Assembly (NCBI RefSeq): GCF_001679785.1 | Contig: NZ_CP016286.1 | Coordinates: 1,612,001-1,676,000, forward strand | Direction: 5' to 3' | Length of the DNA: 64,000 nucleotides | DNA from: Rhizobium leguminosarum | GTDB taxonomy: Bacteria; Pseudomonadota; Alphaproteobacteria; Rhizobiales; Rhizobiaceae | Part shown: in pieces, positions 36,237-46,385 of the stretch | Position numbering within the stretch: position 1 is the stretch's first letter | Layout: each line of letters begins with the position of its first letter | Notes under the pieces: generated by a model | Database searches by the model: none | The model's input: the letters and a program-made list of their open reading frames with translations, nothing else | Told to the model about the DNA's origin: nothing | Position numbers and translations under genes: made by a program

Positions 36237-37556
36237 GTGAACAGCGGACATCAGCACCGGGTATTCGGCAGGCGGGCGCAGGAGCATATCCTCATCCTGG
36301 CAAGCGGCGACAAGGTCCGCCATATGACGGTCCGGCCATGGATGGCAGCACTTGCCTTCTGCTTCGTCGGCGTGTTCTCGATCGGCTACCTCCTGGCCAC
36401 GTCCTATCTCGTGCTGCGCGACGACCTGATCGGCGCCACCATGGCCCGCCAGGCCCGCATGCAGCACGATTATGAAGACCGCATCGCCGCCCTCCGCGCG
36501 CAGGTCGACCGCATCACCTCCCGCCAGCTTCTCGACCAGCAGGTGGTGGAAGACAAGGTCGACAAGCTGATGGAGCAGCAGATGGCGCTGACCTCGCGCC
36601 ATGGCAAGCTCGACAATCTGCTCGACCGGGCCGAGAGTTCCGGCCTGACGGAAAAGGACGGCGCCCCGCCTTCACCGTCTTCGCCCGTTCAGTCCTATGC
36701 ACCCGATGTCAAGGACAAGCGCGCTTCACTCACCGGGAGCGGCATCGAGGCGATCGAGAAACAGCTGGCGAGCGGCGCGCCCGCCGATGCGACGCCCGAC
36801 AATTCGACGCTTGCCTATGTGCCGGCCACCGACACGGTCGGCGACCGTGCCGACCGCATCTTCTCCAAGGTGACGCTGTCGCTAAAAGATGTCGAACAGG
36901 ACCAGCGCAGCCGTGTCGAACAGCTGACGAGCGATGCCGGCAATGCCGCCAACGCCATCGAGACCGTGCTGACCCGCTTCAAGATTCCGATGCCCGAGAC
37001 CGCTGCCAGGAAAGACGACGACGATGCCGTCGGTGGCCCCTATGTCGAGCCGGAAAGCAACGACGGCTTCAACAATTCGCTGGCAGCGCTCGACGGCGCG
37101 CTGACCCGGCTCGAAGCAGTGCGCAGTACCGCGGAATCCCTGCCCTTCCGCAATCCCGCTATCGGCAAGGACGTGACCAGCCCCTTCGGCAACCGCCGCG
37201 ACCCTTTCCTCGGCCGCCTCGCGCTCCATTCCGGCATCGATTTCCGCTTTTCGCCCGGCGAAAGGATCCGCCCGACGGCGCCCGGCAAGGTCATTTCGGC
37301 CGGCTGGACCGGTGGCTACGGCAACATGGTCGAGATCGATCACGGCAACGGCATCTCAACGCGCTACGGGCATATGTCGGAGATTCTGGTCAAAGTCGGC
37401 GACACGGTCGACCGCAACGACGTCATCGGCCTTGCCGGCAGTACCGGCCGCTCGACGGGCACGCACCTGCATTATGAAGTGCGCCAGGACGGCCATGCCG
37501 TCGATCCAGTCTATTTCATGAATGCCGGCCTTAAACTCGCCACCTATATCAAGTAA
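36237..37556 (+). CDS. M23 family metallopeptidase, membrane-anchored with coiled coil
   Basis: From GTG 36237, with GGAGAG upstream, this gives 439 residues. A helix at about 33-56 (WMAALAFCFVGVFSIGYLLATSYLVL) anchors it, followed by a coiled coil (about 70-135), a Pro/Ser linker and a C-terminal LytM domain. The zinc ligands are intact: HSGIDFR (HxxxD) and HLHYEVR (HxH). Intact ligands suggest active endopeptidase cleavage of peptidoglycan cross-links rather than an EnvC-like activator. In-frame ORF sequence before 36237 lacks a good start. Confidence 0.9.
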   Translation: MNSGHQHRVFGRRAQEHILILASGDKVRHMTVRPWMAALAFCFVGVFSIGYLLATSYLVLRDDLIGATMARQARMQHDYEDRIAALRAQVDRITSRQLLDQQVVEDKVDKLMEQQMALTSRHGKLDNLLDRAESSGLTEKDGAPPSPSSPVQSYAPDVKDKRASLTGSGIEAIEKQLASGAPADATPDNSTLAYVPATDTVGDRADRIFSKVTLSLKDVEQDQRSRVEQLTSDAGNAANAIETVLTRFKIPMPETAARKDDDDAVGGPYVEPESNDGFNNSLAALDGALTRLEAVRSTAESLPFRNPAIGKDVTSPFGNRRDPFLGRLALHSGIDFRFSPGERIRPTAPGKVISAGWTGGYGNMVEIDHGNGISTRYGHMSEILVKVGDTVDRNDVIGLAGSTGRSTGTHLHYEVRQDGHAVDPVYFMNAGLKLATYIK

Positions 37557-37694
37557 CTCCTGTCCGGTAACCAACGCTTCACTCTGCAATGGGTGCGGCG
37601 TCTCTATTTCTTGACTTGCCGGCCATTCGGGGCTATGTCGCGCTGCATTGCGGCATGCAATCCCGCCGACTCGTTCAGAGCTCGGCCGAACGGA

Positions 37695-39260
<1,566 letters not shown>

Positions 39261-39268
39261 GCATTACC

Positions 39269-39691
39269 ATGGGCAGGCCCGGCATTGATTTCCCGGGTCT
39301 CGGCGTCGGCCTGGTGATTCTGCGCGACGCCAGGATCCTTCTTTACAAACGTATGCGATCACCTGAAGCCGGCTATTGGAATATCGTCGGCGGCAAGGTC
39401 GATCACATGGAGCCGGCAGAGACTGCCGCGCGCCGTGAGGCCGAAGAGGAAACCGGCCTGACGATCGGCAGTATCGAACGGCTCGGCATGACCGAGCAGA
39501 TCATCGATGCTGACCGCCAACACTGGATCTCGATTCTCTATCTCGCTCGCGACGTCGAGGGCGAGCCTCAACTGACCGAACCGGACAAGCTCTCGGATTT
39601 CGGCTGGTTTCCACTGACGGAATTGCCCGCGCCACTGTCGGCCTTCACCAAGGCGGCGATAGCAGCCTTGTCGCCCGCTGAACGCGGCTAA
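39269..39691 (+). CDS. Nudix hydrolase
   Basis: This 140-residue protein carries the full Nudix box: GGKVDHMEPAETAARREAEEETGL at about residues 41-64, fitting GX5EX7REUXEEXGU. The substrate, some nucleoside diphosphate derivative, cannot be told; the short pattern resembles ADP-ribose/dGTP-type MutT relatives. It starts at ATG 39269, eight bases after the helicase stop, and so is probably in the same transcript. It converges exactly with the TfoX-domain gene. Confidence 0.93.
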   Translation: MGRPGIDFPGLGVGLVILRDARILLYKRMRSPEAGYWNIVGGKVDHMEPAETAARREAEEETGLTIGSIERLGMTEQIIDADRQHWISILYLARDVEGEPQLTEPDKLSDFGWFPLTELPAPLSAFTKAAIAALSPAERG

Positions 39692-40009
39692 CTATTCGGC
39701 GCGAAGCGACGCCTCATAGGCAAGCCTCACCCATTTCGCCATCAGATCGGGATCATCGTAAGCCTCGTCGGGGATCGACCAATAGGGCATTTTTACCGGC
39801 TTGCCCTTCTTTCCCTCATAGGTCCATTGCGTGGAGCCAGCGGCGGCAAACTCCGGGGCGCTCGTCTCGTCGGCCTTCAGCAGCATTTCGTCGCGCACTT
39901 CGAGCGCGATGATCCGTCCGAGATGATAGATGCCCTTTCCACCGAACATGCGCTTGATCGTGACTGGCCCGAGCCCCTGAAACATTTCCTCGATCCCGGC
40001 ATTGTCCAT
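39692..40009 (-). CDS. TfoX N-terminal domain protein
   Basis: This 105-residue protein consists of only the TfoX N-terminal domain: MDNAGIEEMFQGLGPVTIKRMFGGKGIYHLGRIIALEVRDEMLLKAD, then MPYWSIPDEAYDDPDLMAKWVRLAYEASL. In gammaproteobacteria TfoX promotes competence gene expression; stand-alone N-domain proteins like this have no proven role. The ATG at 40009 has AGCAGAG upstream. Its stop codon directly abuts that of the Nudix gene. Confidence 0.9.
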   Translation of the reverse strand: MDNAGIEEMFQGLGPVTIKRMFGGKGIYHLGRIIALEVRDEMLLKADETSAPEFAAAGSTQWTYEGKKGKPVKMPYWSIPDEAYDDPDLMAKWVRLAYEASLRAE

Positions 40010-40039
40010 TCTCTGCTTCCTCGAATACCGCAAGCCGGA

Positions 40040-40534
40040 TTACAGCGCGTGATAATCCCGGTTCATATAGATGAGCGCCGGGTGCTTTTCGCTGAAGCGG
40101 ACAGCCGCAACCTCGCCGAAGACGACATTGTGCGTCGGCATTTCCTTAATATCGATCACCCGGCAATCGAAGGCTGCGAGCGCATCGAAGAGAACCGGCG
40201 CGCCGGTGACGAGTGTGTCGAAACGGGCGCTGGCGAAGCGGTCGTCATTGGTAAGCGCGGTGCGCCCGGAGAAAGCGTCGGCAACGGCCTGGTGATGAGC
40301 GCCAAGCGTGTTGAGCACGAAGACGCCGCTGCGGAAGAAGATCTCGTTCTTCGGATTGGTGTTGTTGAGGCAGATCAGCACAGAGGCCGGATTGTCCGAG
40401 ACCGAGCAGGCTGCAGTGATGGTGACGCCGCGGCGCAGCTCGCCCATCGCCGTCGTCACGAGCTGCACATGGCCGGCATACCGGCTCATGGCATCGCGAT
40501 AAAGGCCGGGGTCGATATGCTGCCTGTTCAACAC
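40040..40534 (-). CDS. Flavin reductase-like FMN-binding protein
   Basis: The 164-residue product has the flavin reductase (HpaC-type) split-barrel pattern: YRDAMSRYAGHVQLVTTAMGELRRGVTITAACSVSDNPASVLICLNNTNPKNEIF, then GVFVLNTLGAHHQAVADAFSG, and MPTHNVVFGEVAAVRF near the end. Such proteins supply reduced flavin to monooxygenases; no partner is nearby. I place the start at GTG 40534, six bases after GGAG; TTG 40531 is equally possible. The longer frame to 40735 overlaps the divergent gene and is unlikely. Confidence 0.85.
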   Translation of the reverse strand: MLNRQHIDPGLYRDAMSRYAGHVQLVTTAMGELRRGVTITAACSVSDNPASVLICLNNTNPKNEIFFRSGVFVLNTLGAHHQAVADAFSGRTALTNDDRFASARFDTLVTGAPVLFDALAAFDCRVIDIKEMPTHNVVFGEVAAVRFSEKHPALIYMNRDYHAL

Positions 40535-40715
40535 CTGCTTCTCCGTGCGCGCGCCATATGCCTGGATTGTCTTGTCATCGCGCCAATATGGCGAGCATCG
40601 GTTACCTTTTCTACAATAGGACCGGTGAAAAGCGCTGCGTTGCGCTTGTTTTTCTTTGACGATCGCGGCCTTGCGGATAAAAGGGCATGGACGATGGCTA
40701 GGATTTCCGCCTTTC

Positions 40716-41798
40716 ATGATCAACCTGCGTGGCATAGCAGCTTTTCTGGCGCTGCTGGGAGCGGCGGCTGAAAGCCATGCGGCCGGCGTGACGATCGGTG
40801 TCGTCGCCCCTCAGAACGGCCCGCTCGCCCTCCTCGGCGCCCAGATTGCCGCCGGCGCCGGTTTCGAGATCCAGCAGTCCGGAAATACCCTCGTCGCCAT
40901 CAACGAGACCTGCGAGGAGAATAGTGGTGCCGCGGTCGCCGGAGCGCTTGTCAATGCCAAGGTGCAGGTCGCGGTCGGCTTTCTCTGCAGCGAAACGCTG
41001 GAAGGAGCGCTGCCGAAGCTGAAGGACGCCAATATTCCGGCGATCACCGTCTCCGTGCGCTCCCGCATCCTGATGGAGGATGCGCTGAAGAGCGGCTGGC
41101 CGCTTTTCCGCGCGGCGCCTGCCGACGGTGCGGAGGCGGCAAAGGTCATCGAGGTGATCCTGAAGGACTGGGCCGCCGATCCGATCGCCCTGATCGAGGA
41201 CGGCACCATCCATGGCCGCGAACTGACGGAAGCGGTGCGCAACGCGCTGGAGCAGAATGGCCTGAAGCCGGTCTTTACCGATACCTACCGGCCGGGACAG
41301 GAGCAGCAGATCGCCCTCGTCCGCCGCCTGAAACGAGCCGGCGCCACCAGGGTCTTCATCGGCGGCGACCGCAACGACATCGCCGTCATCGCCCGCGACG
41401 CCAAGGCCGAGAACATCCAGCTGTCCATCCTCGGCGGCGATGCCATGCGCGCCGCCAACCAGCCGCTGCCGCTCGCAGATGGCGTGCGCGCCGTCGCCCT
41501 GCCCGAATACGCCCTTCTGCCGGAAAGCGCAGCTACAGCCGATGCGCTGCGCGCCAAAGGCGTCGAGCCGGAAGGTTATGTCCTGCCGTCGCTGGCCGCG
41601 GCCCTCATTGCCGGCCAGGCGGGGCAAGCCGCAGCTGCGACGGGCAAGCCCCTCCAGGAAACGCTTCTCGGCACGACATTCCAGACGCCGGTCGGCGCTA
41701 TCGCCTTCACCGGTGCGCATGAACTTTCGCAAAACCCCTACCGCCTGCTCGAATGGCGGAGCAACGGCTTTTTTCCACCTGCCGCGCCGACGCAATGA
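40716..41798 (+). CDS. Periplasmic ABC substrate-binding protein (Leu/Ile/Val-binding type fold)
   Basis: From ATG 40716 (MINLRGIAAFLALLGAAAESHAAGV) there is a signal peptide of about 23 residues. It is followed by a two-lobed type I periplasmic binding protein: TIGVVAPQNGPLALLGAQIAAGAGFEI, ETCEENSGAAVAGALVNAKVQVAVGFLCSET and FIGGDRNDIAVIARDAK. The protein has 360 residues, within the family range. No permease or ATPase gene is adjacent, so the transporter or sensor it serves is unknown. Two cysteines (ETCEEN, FLCSET) may form a disulfide. The 181-base gap to the divergent flavin reductase gene holds its promoter region. Confidence 0.85.
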   Translation: MINLRGIAAFLALLGAAAESHAAGVTIGVVAPQNGPLALLGAQIAAGAGFEIQQSGNTLVAINETCEENSGAAVAGALVNAKVQVAVGFLCSETLEGALPKLKDANIPAITVSVRSRILMEDALKSGWPLFRAAPADGAEAAKVIEVILKDWAADPIALIEDGTIHGRELTEAVRNALEQNGLKPVFTDTYRPGQEQQIALVRRLKRAGATRVFIGGDRNDIAVIARDAKAENIQLSILGGDAMRAANQPLPLADGVRAVALPEYALLPESAATADALRAKGVEPEGYVLPSLAAALIAGQAGQAAAATGKPLQETLLGTTFQTPVGAIAFTGAHELSQNPYRLLEWRSNGFFPPAAPTQ

Positions 41799-41859
41799 GC
41801 GGCGTCAGCCTTGAATTCGGGCGCCGCGGACAGATGGACCCCATACGGAGTAAAATTTG

Positions 41860-42537
41860 ATGACGCTGCCCATTCGCATTGCCCCCTCGATCCTCGCAGC
41901 GGATTTCGCCAGGCTCGGCGAAGAGGTGCGCGACGTGACGGCTGCCGGCGCCGACTGGATCCATCTCGACGTGATGGACGGCCATTTCGTGCCGAACATT
42001 TCCTTCGGCCCCGATGTCATCAAGTCGCTGCGTTCCTACACATCAGCCACCTTCGACTGCCACCTGATGATCTCGCCGGTCGACGACTATCTCGAAGCCT
42101 TCGCCAAGGCCGGCTGCGACCGTATCACCGTCCATGCCGAAGCCGGGCCGCATCTGCACCGCTCGCTGCAGACCATCCGTAATCTCGGCAAGAAGGTCGG
42201 CGTGACGATCAATCCGGCGACACCGCTCAGCGCGATCGAGAACGTGCTCGACGATGTCGACCTCATCCTGATCATGTCGGTCAATCCCGGCTTCGGCGGA
42301 CAGAAATTCATTCCGGCGATGGCGAAGAAGATCGCGGCGGCAAAGTCACTGATCGGTGATCGACCGATCGAACTCGAGGTCGACGGCGGCGTCACGGTGG
42401 AAACGGCGCCTGATATCGCGCGCGCCGGCGGCAACGTCCTCGTCGCCGGCTCGGCAATTTTCAAGGGCGATACGGTCGAGGATTATCGCCGGACTGTCGC
42501 CGATCTGCGTCAGGCAGCCGAAGGGGCACGAGCATGA
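41860..42537 (+). CDS. rpe: Ribulose-phosphate 3-epimerase
   Basis: This 225-residue TIM-barrel protein begins [50 protein letters not shown]. It contains [30 protein letters not shown] and EVDGGV, which supply the metal ligands (His, Asp, His, Asp) of Rpe. It interconverts ribulose-5-P and xylulose-5-P in the pentose phosphate pathway. The ATG at 41860 follows GGAGTAAAATTTG. The stop overlaps the next gene's ATG (ATGA). Confidence 0.97.
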   Translation: MTLPIRIAPSILAADFARLGEEVRDVTAAGADWIHLDVMDGHFVPNISFGPDVIKSLRSYTSATFDCHLMISPVDDYLEAFAKAGCDRITVHAEAGPHLHRSLQTIRNLGKKVGVTINPATPLSAIENVLDDVDLILIMSVNPGFGGQKFIPAMAKKIAAAKSLIGDRPIELEVDGGVTVETAPDIARAGGNVLVAGSAIFKGDTVEDYRRTVADLRQAAEGARA

Positions 42538-43259
42538 ACAAACGTATGATCATTGGTGGCATGCTTGCTGCCGCATTTGCCGGCCTACCCGGCCTGTCAT
42601 TTGCCGGCGATATCGCCAATATCCAGCCGATCGGCTTTTCCGCCGACGGCAAGGTCTTCGGATTTCAGGAGTTCGGCATCGAGGAGAGCGGCAACCTTCC
42701 CTACTCCAACACCTATTTCATCGATACCGAAGACGGCCACTATCTCGAGGGCACGCCTTTCCATACCGAGTTGACCGACAAGGACGCCAATCTCTCCAAG
42801 GCGCGGCGGCAGAACCTGACGGCAGCGCGCAGCCAGATGGACAAATACGATCTTCTGACCAATCCCGGCCTGATCGCCGCCTTCAATCCGCCGACCGAAC
42901 TTGGCTCGCCCTCGAAGACGCTTCGCTACACCACGCTTGCGACCGACGGTCCGCCGAAGGCGCCCTATACGCTCTCGCTCGGCGAGATGCCGGTGCCGAC
43001 GCCGAAGGATTGCGCTGCAGTCGACAAGCGGGTCATCGGCTTCAGCCTGCAGATGATCGAGAAGGAAGGCGCTCCGAACCGCCAGGCGGCGCGCCAGGCG
43101 ACCGCGGTTCCCGCAGAGCGCGCATGTTCCGTCGAATACCGGATCGGTGGCGCCGTGGTCTATCAGCCTGAAGGCGGAAACCAGGTTCACATCGCCCTCG
43201 TCCTGGCCTTCGATGCCGACAGGAACGGACGCTGGATCGCCGTTCCGGTTCATCCCTGA
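42534..43259 (+). CDS. DUF2259 family exported protein
   Basis: This 241-residue protein has a clear signal peptide ([21 protein letters not shown], cleavage near residue 24). [35 protein letters not shown] follows, the typical start of DUF2259 periplasmic proteins. The rest is rich in beta structure, including two Cys (PKDCAAVD and ERACSVE). No function is known. Its ATG overlaps the rpe stop by four bases, so expression is coupled to rpe. Confidence 0.85.
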   Translation: MNKRMIIGGMLAAAFAGLPGLSFAGDIANIQPIGFSADGKVFGFQEFGIEESGNLPYSNTYFIDTEDGHYLEGTPFHTELTDKDANLSKARRQNLTAARSQMDKYDLLTNPGLIAAFNPPTELGSPSKTLRYTTLATDGPPKAPYTLSLGEMPVPTPKDCAAVDKRVIGFSLQMIEKEGAPNRQAARQATAVPAERACSVEYRIGGAVVYQPEGGNQVHIALVLAFDADRNGRWIAVPVHP

Positions 43260-43261
43260 GC

Positions 43262-43321
43262 ATGGATCGCCCGAGGACCGATCACCCGAGGACGGATCGC
43301 TCCAGGATGGATCGTCTAAGA
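43262..43321 (+). repeat. Four-copy 15-bp in-frame tandem repeat
   Basis: Four successive 15-base units start at 43262, 43277, 43292 and 43307, such as ATGGATCGCCCGAGG and ACCGATCACCCGAGG. In the reading frame they encode MDRPR, TDHPR, TDRSR and MDRLR at the N-terminus of the following protein. Confidence 0.85.
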
Positions 43322-43792
43322 GCTGCACGGCCGCCCTACCCCGATCTGGTCGGCGGCGCGTTGCTTTGGGGGATGCAGATGCTCGCCGCCGCCATGCTCG
43401 GCCTTTACCTGCGCAATGGCCTGCAGACGAGCCGCCTTGCCGAGATCGCCGCACTCTATTTCGCCGGCGGCCTGTTCGCCTGGCCGTTCGCCCTGCCGGT
43501 TGCCCGCTTCCTTGCCTATGGCAGGCCGCCGGAAGCACGTTTTGCCGCTTTTTTCGTGACGCTGACAACGGCCACGATCCTGATGACCGCCTTCCTCTTC
43601 GCCATGGAATACCGGATCTTCTATTCTCGCTGGCATGCGCCCTTCGGCAGTATCGTCTGGGCTTTCCAGTTCGTCTTCACCAGTATCAGCGCAGTCTATC
43701 AGTTCCTGGTGATCGGCCTGCGTCTCTTCCTGCCGCTCGGCCTCGTCTGTCTTGTCGCAAGCAGCTATCATCTTGCCAAACGCATGCGTTGA
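43262..43792 (+). CDS. Putative inner-membrane protein with repetitive basic N-terminus
   Basis: This 176-residue protein starts with a fourfold pentapeptide repeat (residues 1-20), followed by four hydrophobic segments at about 29-49, 58-80, 90-112 and 135-165. I recognise no family. An alternative ATG at 43307 would remove three of the four repeat units and leave a conventional membrane protein of 161 residues. It begins two bases after the DUF2259 stop, so it is probably the third gene of the rpe transcript. Four helices and no catalytic motif are visible. Confidence 0.7.
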   Translation: MDRPRTDHPRTDRSRMDRLRAARPPYPDLVGGALLWGMQMLAAAMLGLYLRNGLQTSRLAEIAALYFAGGLFAWPFALPVARFLAYGRPPEARFAAFFVTLTTATILMTAFLFAMEYRIFYSRWHAPFGSIVWAFQFVFTSISAVYQFLVIGLRLFLPLGLVCLVASSYHLAKRMR

Positions 43793-43865
43793 GATTGCCG
43801 CCCGTCTTTGCTACAGGGGCGCTAACCTTGATGAAGCAAACCTCTTGAAGTGAAGGCAGCCGCCC

Positions 43866-45173
43866 ATGATCCCGCGTTATTCCCGGCCCGAAATGGTCGC
43901 CATCTGGTCTCCCGAAACCAAGTTTCGCATCTGGTTCGAGATCGAGGCGCATGCCTGCGACGCGCTGGCCGAACTCGGCGTCATCCCGAAATCGGCGGCA
44001 AAGACGATCTGGGAAAAGGGCGGCGGCGCCGCCTTCGACGTCGACCGCATCGATGAGATCGAGGCCGTCACCAAGCACGACGTCATCGCCTTCCTCACCC
44101 ATCTCGCTGAGATCGTCGGCCCGGATGCGCGCTTCGTCCACCAGGGCATGACCTCGTCCGACGTGCTCGACACCTGCTTCAACGTCCAGCTGGTGCGCGC
44201 CACCGACATCCTGCTCGCTGATATCGACCGCCTGCTCGAAGCGCTGAAAAACCGCGCGTTCGAACACAAGGACACCGTCACCATCGGCCGTTCGCACGGC
44301 ATCCACGCCGAGCCCACCACCTTCGGCGTCAAGCTGGCGCTCGCCTATGCCGAATTCGAGCGCTGCCGCCAGCGCCTCGTCGCCGCCCGCGAGGAAGTCG
44401 CGACCTGCGCCATATCGGGGGCCGTCGGCACCTTCGCCAATATCGATCCGCGCGTCGAGGAACACGTCGCCGAGGCCCTCGGCCTGAAGGCCGAGCCGGT
44501 GTCGACGCAGGTCATCCCGCGTGACCGCCACGCCATGTATTTCGCCACGCTTGGCGTCGTCGCCTCGTCGATCGAGCGGCTGGCGACCGAGATCCGCCAC
44601 CTGCAGCGCACCGAGGTGCTGGAAGCCGAGGAATATTTCTCGCCCGGCCAGAAGGGCTCTTCGGCCATGCCGCATAAGCGCAACCCGGTTCTGACCGAAA
44701 ACCTGACCGGCCTTGCCCGCATGGTCCGCTCCTATGCCATGCCGGCAATGGAAAACGTCGCCCTCTGGCATGAACGCGATATTTCCCACTCCTCGGTCGA
44801 ACGCATGATCGGCCCGGATGCCACGGTGACACTCGATTTCGCCCTGTCGCGGCTTGCCGGCGTCATCGAAAAGCTGCTGGTTTACCCTGAGAACATGGAA
44901 AAGAATCTCAACAAATTCCGCGGCCTCGTCCATTCGCAGCGTGTCCTGCTGGCACTGACCCAGGCCGGCACTTCCCGCGAAGATGCCTACCGCCTCGTCC
45001 AGCGCAACGCCATGAAGGTCTGGGAACAGGGCAAGGATTTTCTGGAAGAGCTGCTTGCAGACGCCGAAGTCCGCGCCGCATTGTCGGAAGAGGACATCCG
45101 CGAAAAATTCGACCTCGGCTATCATACCAAGCATGTCGATACGATCTTCCGGCGCGTGTTTGGGGCGGCGTGA
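43866..45173 (+). CDS. purB: Adenylosuccinate lyase
   Basis: This 435-residue enzyme begins MIPRYSRPEMVAIWSPETKFRIWFEIEAHACDALAELGVIP. It contains FVHQGMTSSDVLDTCFNVQL and the fumarase/aspartase superfamily signature GSSAMPHKRNPVLTE. It acts twice in purine synthesis, cleaving SAICAR to AICAR and adenylosuccinate to AMP. ATG 43866 is used; AAGGCAGCCGCCC precedes it. A strong terminator follows. purB is separated from purC by 5.4 kb of unrelated genes. Confidence 0.97.
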   Translation: MIPRYSRPEMVAIWSPETKFRIWFEIEAHACDALAELGVIPKSAAKTIWEKGGGAAFDVDRIDEIEAVTKHDVIAFLTHLAEIVGPDARFVHQGMTSSDVLDTCFNVQLVRATDILLADIDRLLEALKNRAFEHKDTVTIGRSHGIHAEPTTFGVKLALAYAEFERCRQRLVAAREEVATCAISGAVGTFANIDPRVEEHVAEALGLKAEPVSTQVIPRDRHAMYFATLGVVASSIERLATEIRHLQRTEVLEAEEYFSPGQKGSSAMPHKRNPVLTENLTGLARMVRSYAMPAMENVALWHERDISHSSVERMIGPDATVTLDFALSRLAGVIEKLLVYPENMEKNLNKFRGLVHSQRVLLALTQAGTSREDAYRLVQRNAMKVWEQGKDFLEELLADAEVRAALSEEDIREKFDLGYHTKHVDTIFRRVFGAA

Positions 45174-45197
45174 GCGGACCTGCAATCGACGATACAG

Positions 45198-45224
45198 CGG
45201 CGCCCTTGCAGGCGCCGTTTTTCT
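45198..45224 (+). terminator. Rho-independent terminator after purB
   Basis: CGGCGCC (45198-45204) and GGCGCCG (45211-45217) form the stem around a six-base loop, followed by TTTTTCTG. Confidence 0.93.
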
Positions 45225-45252
45225 GCCGGCATACTTCTCCGTCGAGAATCTA

Positions 45253-45651
45253 TCAGACGGCTTCTTTCCTTAGTCGCAGCCTGATCATAACTGGAAAGTA
45301 GATGCATGCGACAAGGACAGAAGGCACAGAAATAATTAGGAAAAAAGCTAACAAGGTCAGCCTCTGAATACTTCCACCTGACAACAACAAGAAAGCCGCC
45401 ACAATCAGCAACAAAATTACTATAAAAATGATTGATGACCAAAGAAATGGCCGTGAATTTATTTCAATGTATTTAACGCGATAAAAAATAAACAATACAA
45501 AAACGATTGGCAGCGAAACAATAAACTTTGGAATAAACGCGATAAATCCGATATCTTCGAAGAAAAATGGCAAATGACCTAATGTCATTCCTATGAAATA
45601 AGCCTGAAAGAACAGCTCGACCTGCGGCTCTCTAAGAAGGGAGTCGTTCAT
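45253..45651 (-). CDS. Small AT-rich membrane protein, uncharacterised
   Basis: This 132-residue protein has four hydrophobic segments (about 12-35, 38-56, 66-88 and 98-124) and no known motif. The gene and its upstream 60 bases are strikingly AT-rich, with runs such as AAAAAATAAACAATAC, against a GC-rich surrounding. This suggests recent acquisition or relaxed selection. The ATG at 45651 has no strong ribosome binding site (GGGGAAAATGAAC region: GGGGA four bases upstream). It lies convergent to purB. Confidence 0.6.
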   Translation of the reverse strand: MNDSLLREPQVELFFQAYFIGMTLGHLPFFFEDIGFIAFIPKFIVSLPIVFVLFIFYRVKYIEINSRPFLWSSIIFIVILLLIVAAFLLLSGGSIQRLTLLAFFLIISVPSVLVACIYFPVMIRLRLRKEAV

Positions 45652-45710
45652 TTTCCCCTGCCGAGTTGGATTTAATGAACTGAATATAAGTGCCGATTGT
45701 ATTTCATAGT

Positions 45711-46199
45711 TTAGCTTTTCTCAAGCGGCCGTTGTTTCTGCTTCGGCGCTTTGGCGGCAACAGAGCGTTTCCGCGCCTCCGCCTTTTTCGACGGCGCCGC
45801 ATTTGCCGCTTCGGTTGACTCCGATACCCTGCAAGCCTCCGTCTCACCCCTGCCCTTGGCGGCCTTGGCGACCAGCTGGTTGAGGCGCTTCAGCTCCTCC
45901 TCGTCGAGATTTTCGATGCCGATGAAACGGTTCTCGGCATGGCTGGTCAGGATGATTTCGTTGAGCTTGGCCTGGATCGCCCGCGTGTCGCGCGTCTGGG
46001 CGTTCTGCAGCACGAAGACCATCAGGAAGGTGATGATCGTCGTGCCGGTATTGATGATTAGCTGCCATGTTTCGGAATAGTCGAAGAAGGGGCCGAGCGA
46101 GGCCCAAATGACGACAACCGTCAGCGCCAGGATGAAGGCGGCGGGCTTGCCCGCCCATTCCGATGTCTTGGTTGCGAAGCGGGCAAACAGATGCTTCAT
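45711..46199 (-). CDS. Low-affinity iron permease family membrane protein
   Basis: From ATG 46199 (AGAGGTGACG upstream) this gives 162 residues with two membrane helices: AAFILALTVVVIWASLGPFF and TWQLIINTGTTIITFLMVFVLQNAQTRD. The NTGTTIITFLMVFVLQNxQ motif, followed by AIQAKLNEII and a charged tail, is characteristic of the small bacterial relatives of yeast Fet4. Despite the name, transport has not been shown for the bacterial family. The C-terminal 40 residues are Lys/Ala-rich. Confidence 0.88.
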   Translation of the reverse strand: MKHLFARFATKTSEWAGKPAAFILALTVVVIWASLGPFFDYSETWQLIINTGTTIITFLMVFVLQNAQTRDTRAIQAKLNEIILTSHAENRFIGIENLDEEELKRLNQLVAKAAKGRGETEACRVSESTEAANAAPSKKAEARKRSVAAKAPKQKQRPLEKS

Positions 46200-46229
46200 C
46201 GTCACCTCTGGAATCCTCCCTCGACGCCT

Positions 46230-46262
46230 CCGGAGCATGATGTCGACGACATCATGCTCCGG
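46230..46262. repeat. 33-bp perfect palindrome
   Basis: CCGGAGCATGATGTCG and its exact complement are separated by a single base, giving a 16-pair cruciform or hairpin. The GAGCATGATGTCG...GACATCATGCTC motif resembles the termini of rhizobial intergenic mosaic elements. It lies 31 bases upstream of the iron permease-like gene. Confidence 0.85.
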
Positions 46263-46288
46263 TTAAACAAACTCCGAGGCAGGTTCGA

Positions 46289-46363
46289 GGTTCCCAGGGA
46301 TCTTAGATTCCCCAGGGATCCCAGATTCCCCAAGGGATCCGATATTCCCCTCGGGGTCCGGAA
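46289..46363. repeat. Four-copy tandem repeat of about 19 bp
   Basis: Units begin at 46289, 46308, 46326 and 46345 and share TTCCCCAGGGATC-type cores followed by AGA/ATA. The last copy is most diverged. The tract ends 22 bases before the stop of the DUF2189 gene, in its 3' region. Confidence 0.75.
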
Positions 46364-46385
46364 TTGCCCGCAGGCGAGGCCGTGG

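Noticed and set aside
46289..46363. CRISPR array
   Set aside because: Units of about 19 bp are directly adjacent, diverged and without spacers, as are the 15-bp and 22-bp tracts; no cas gene is present.
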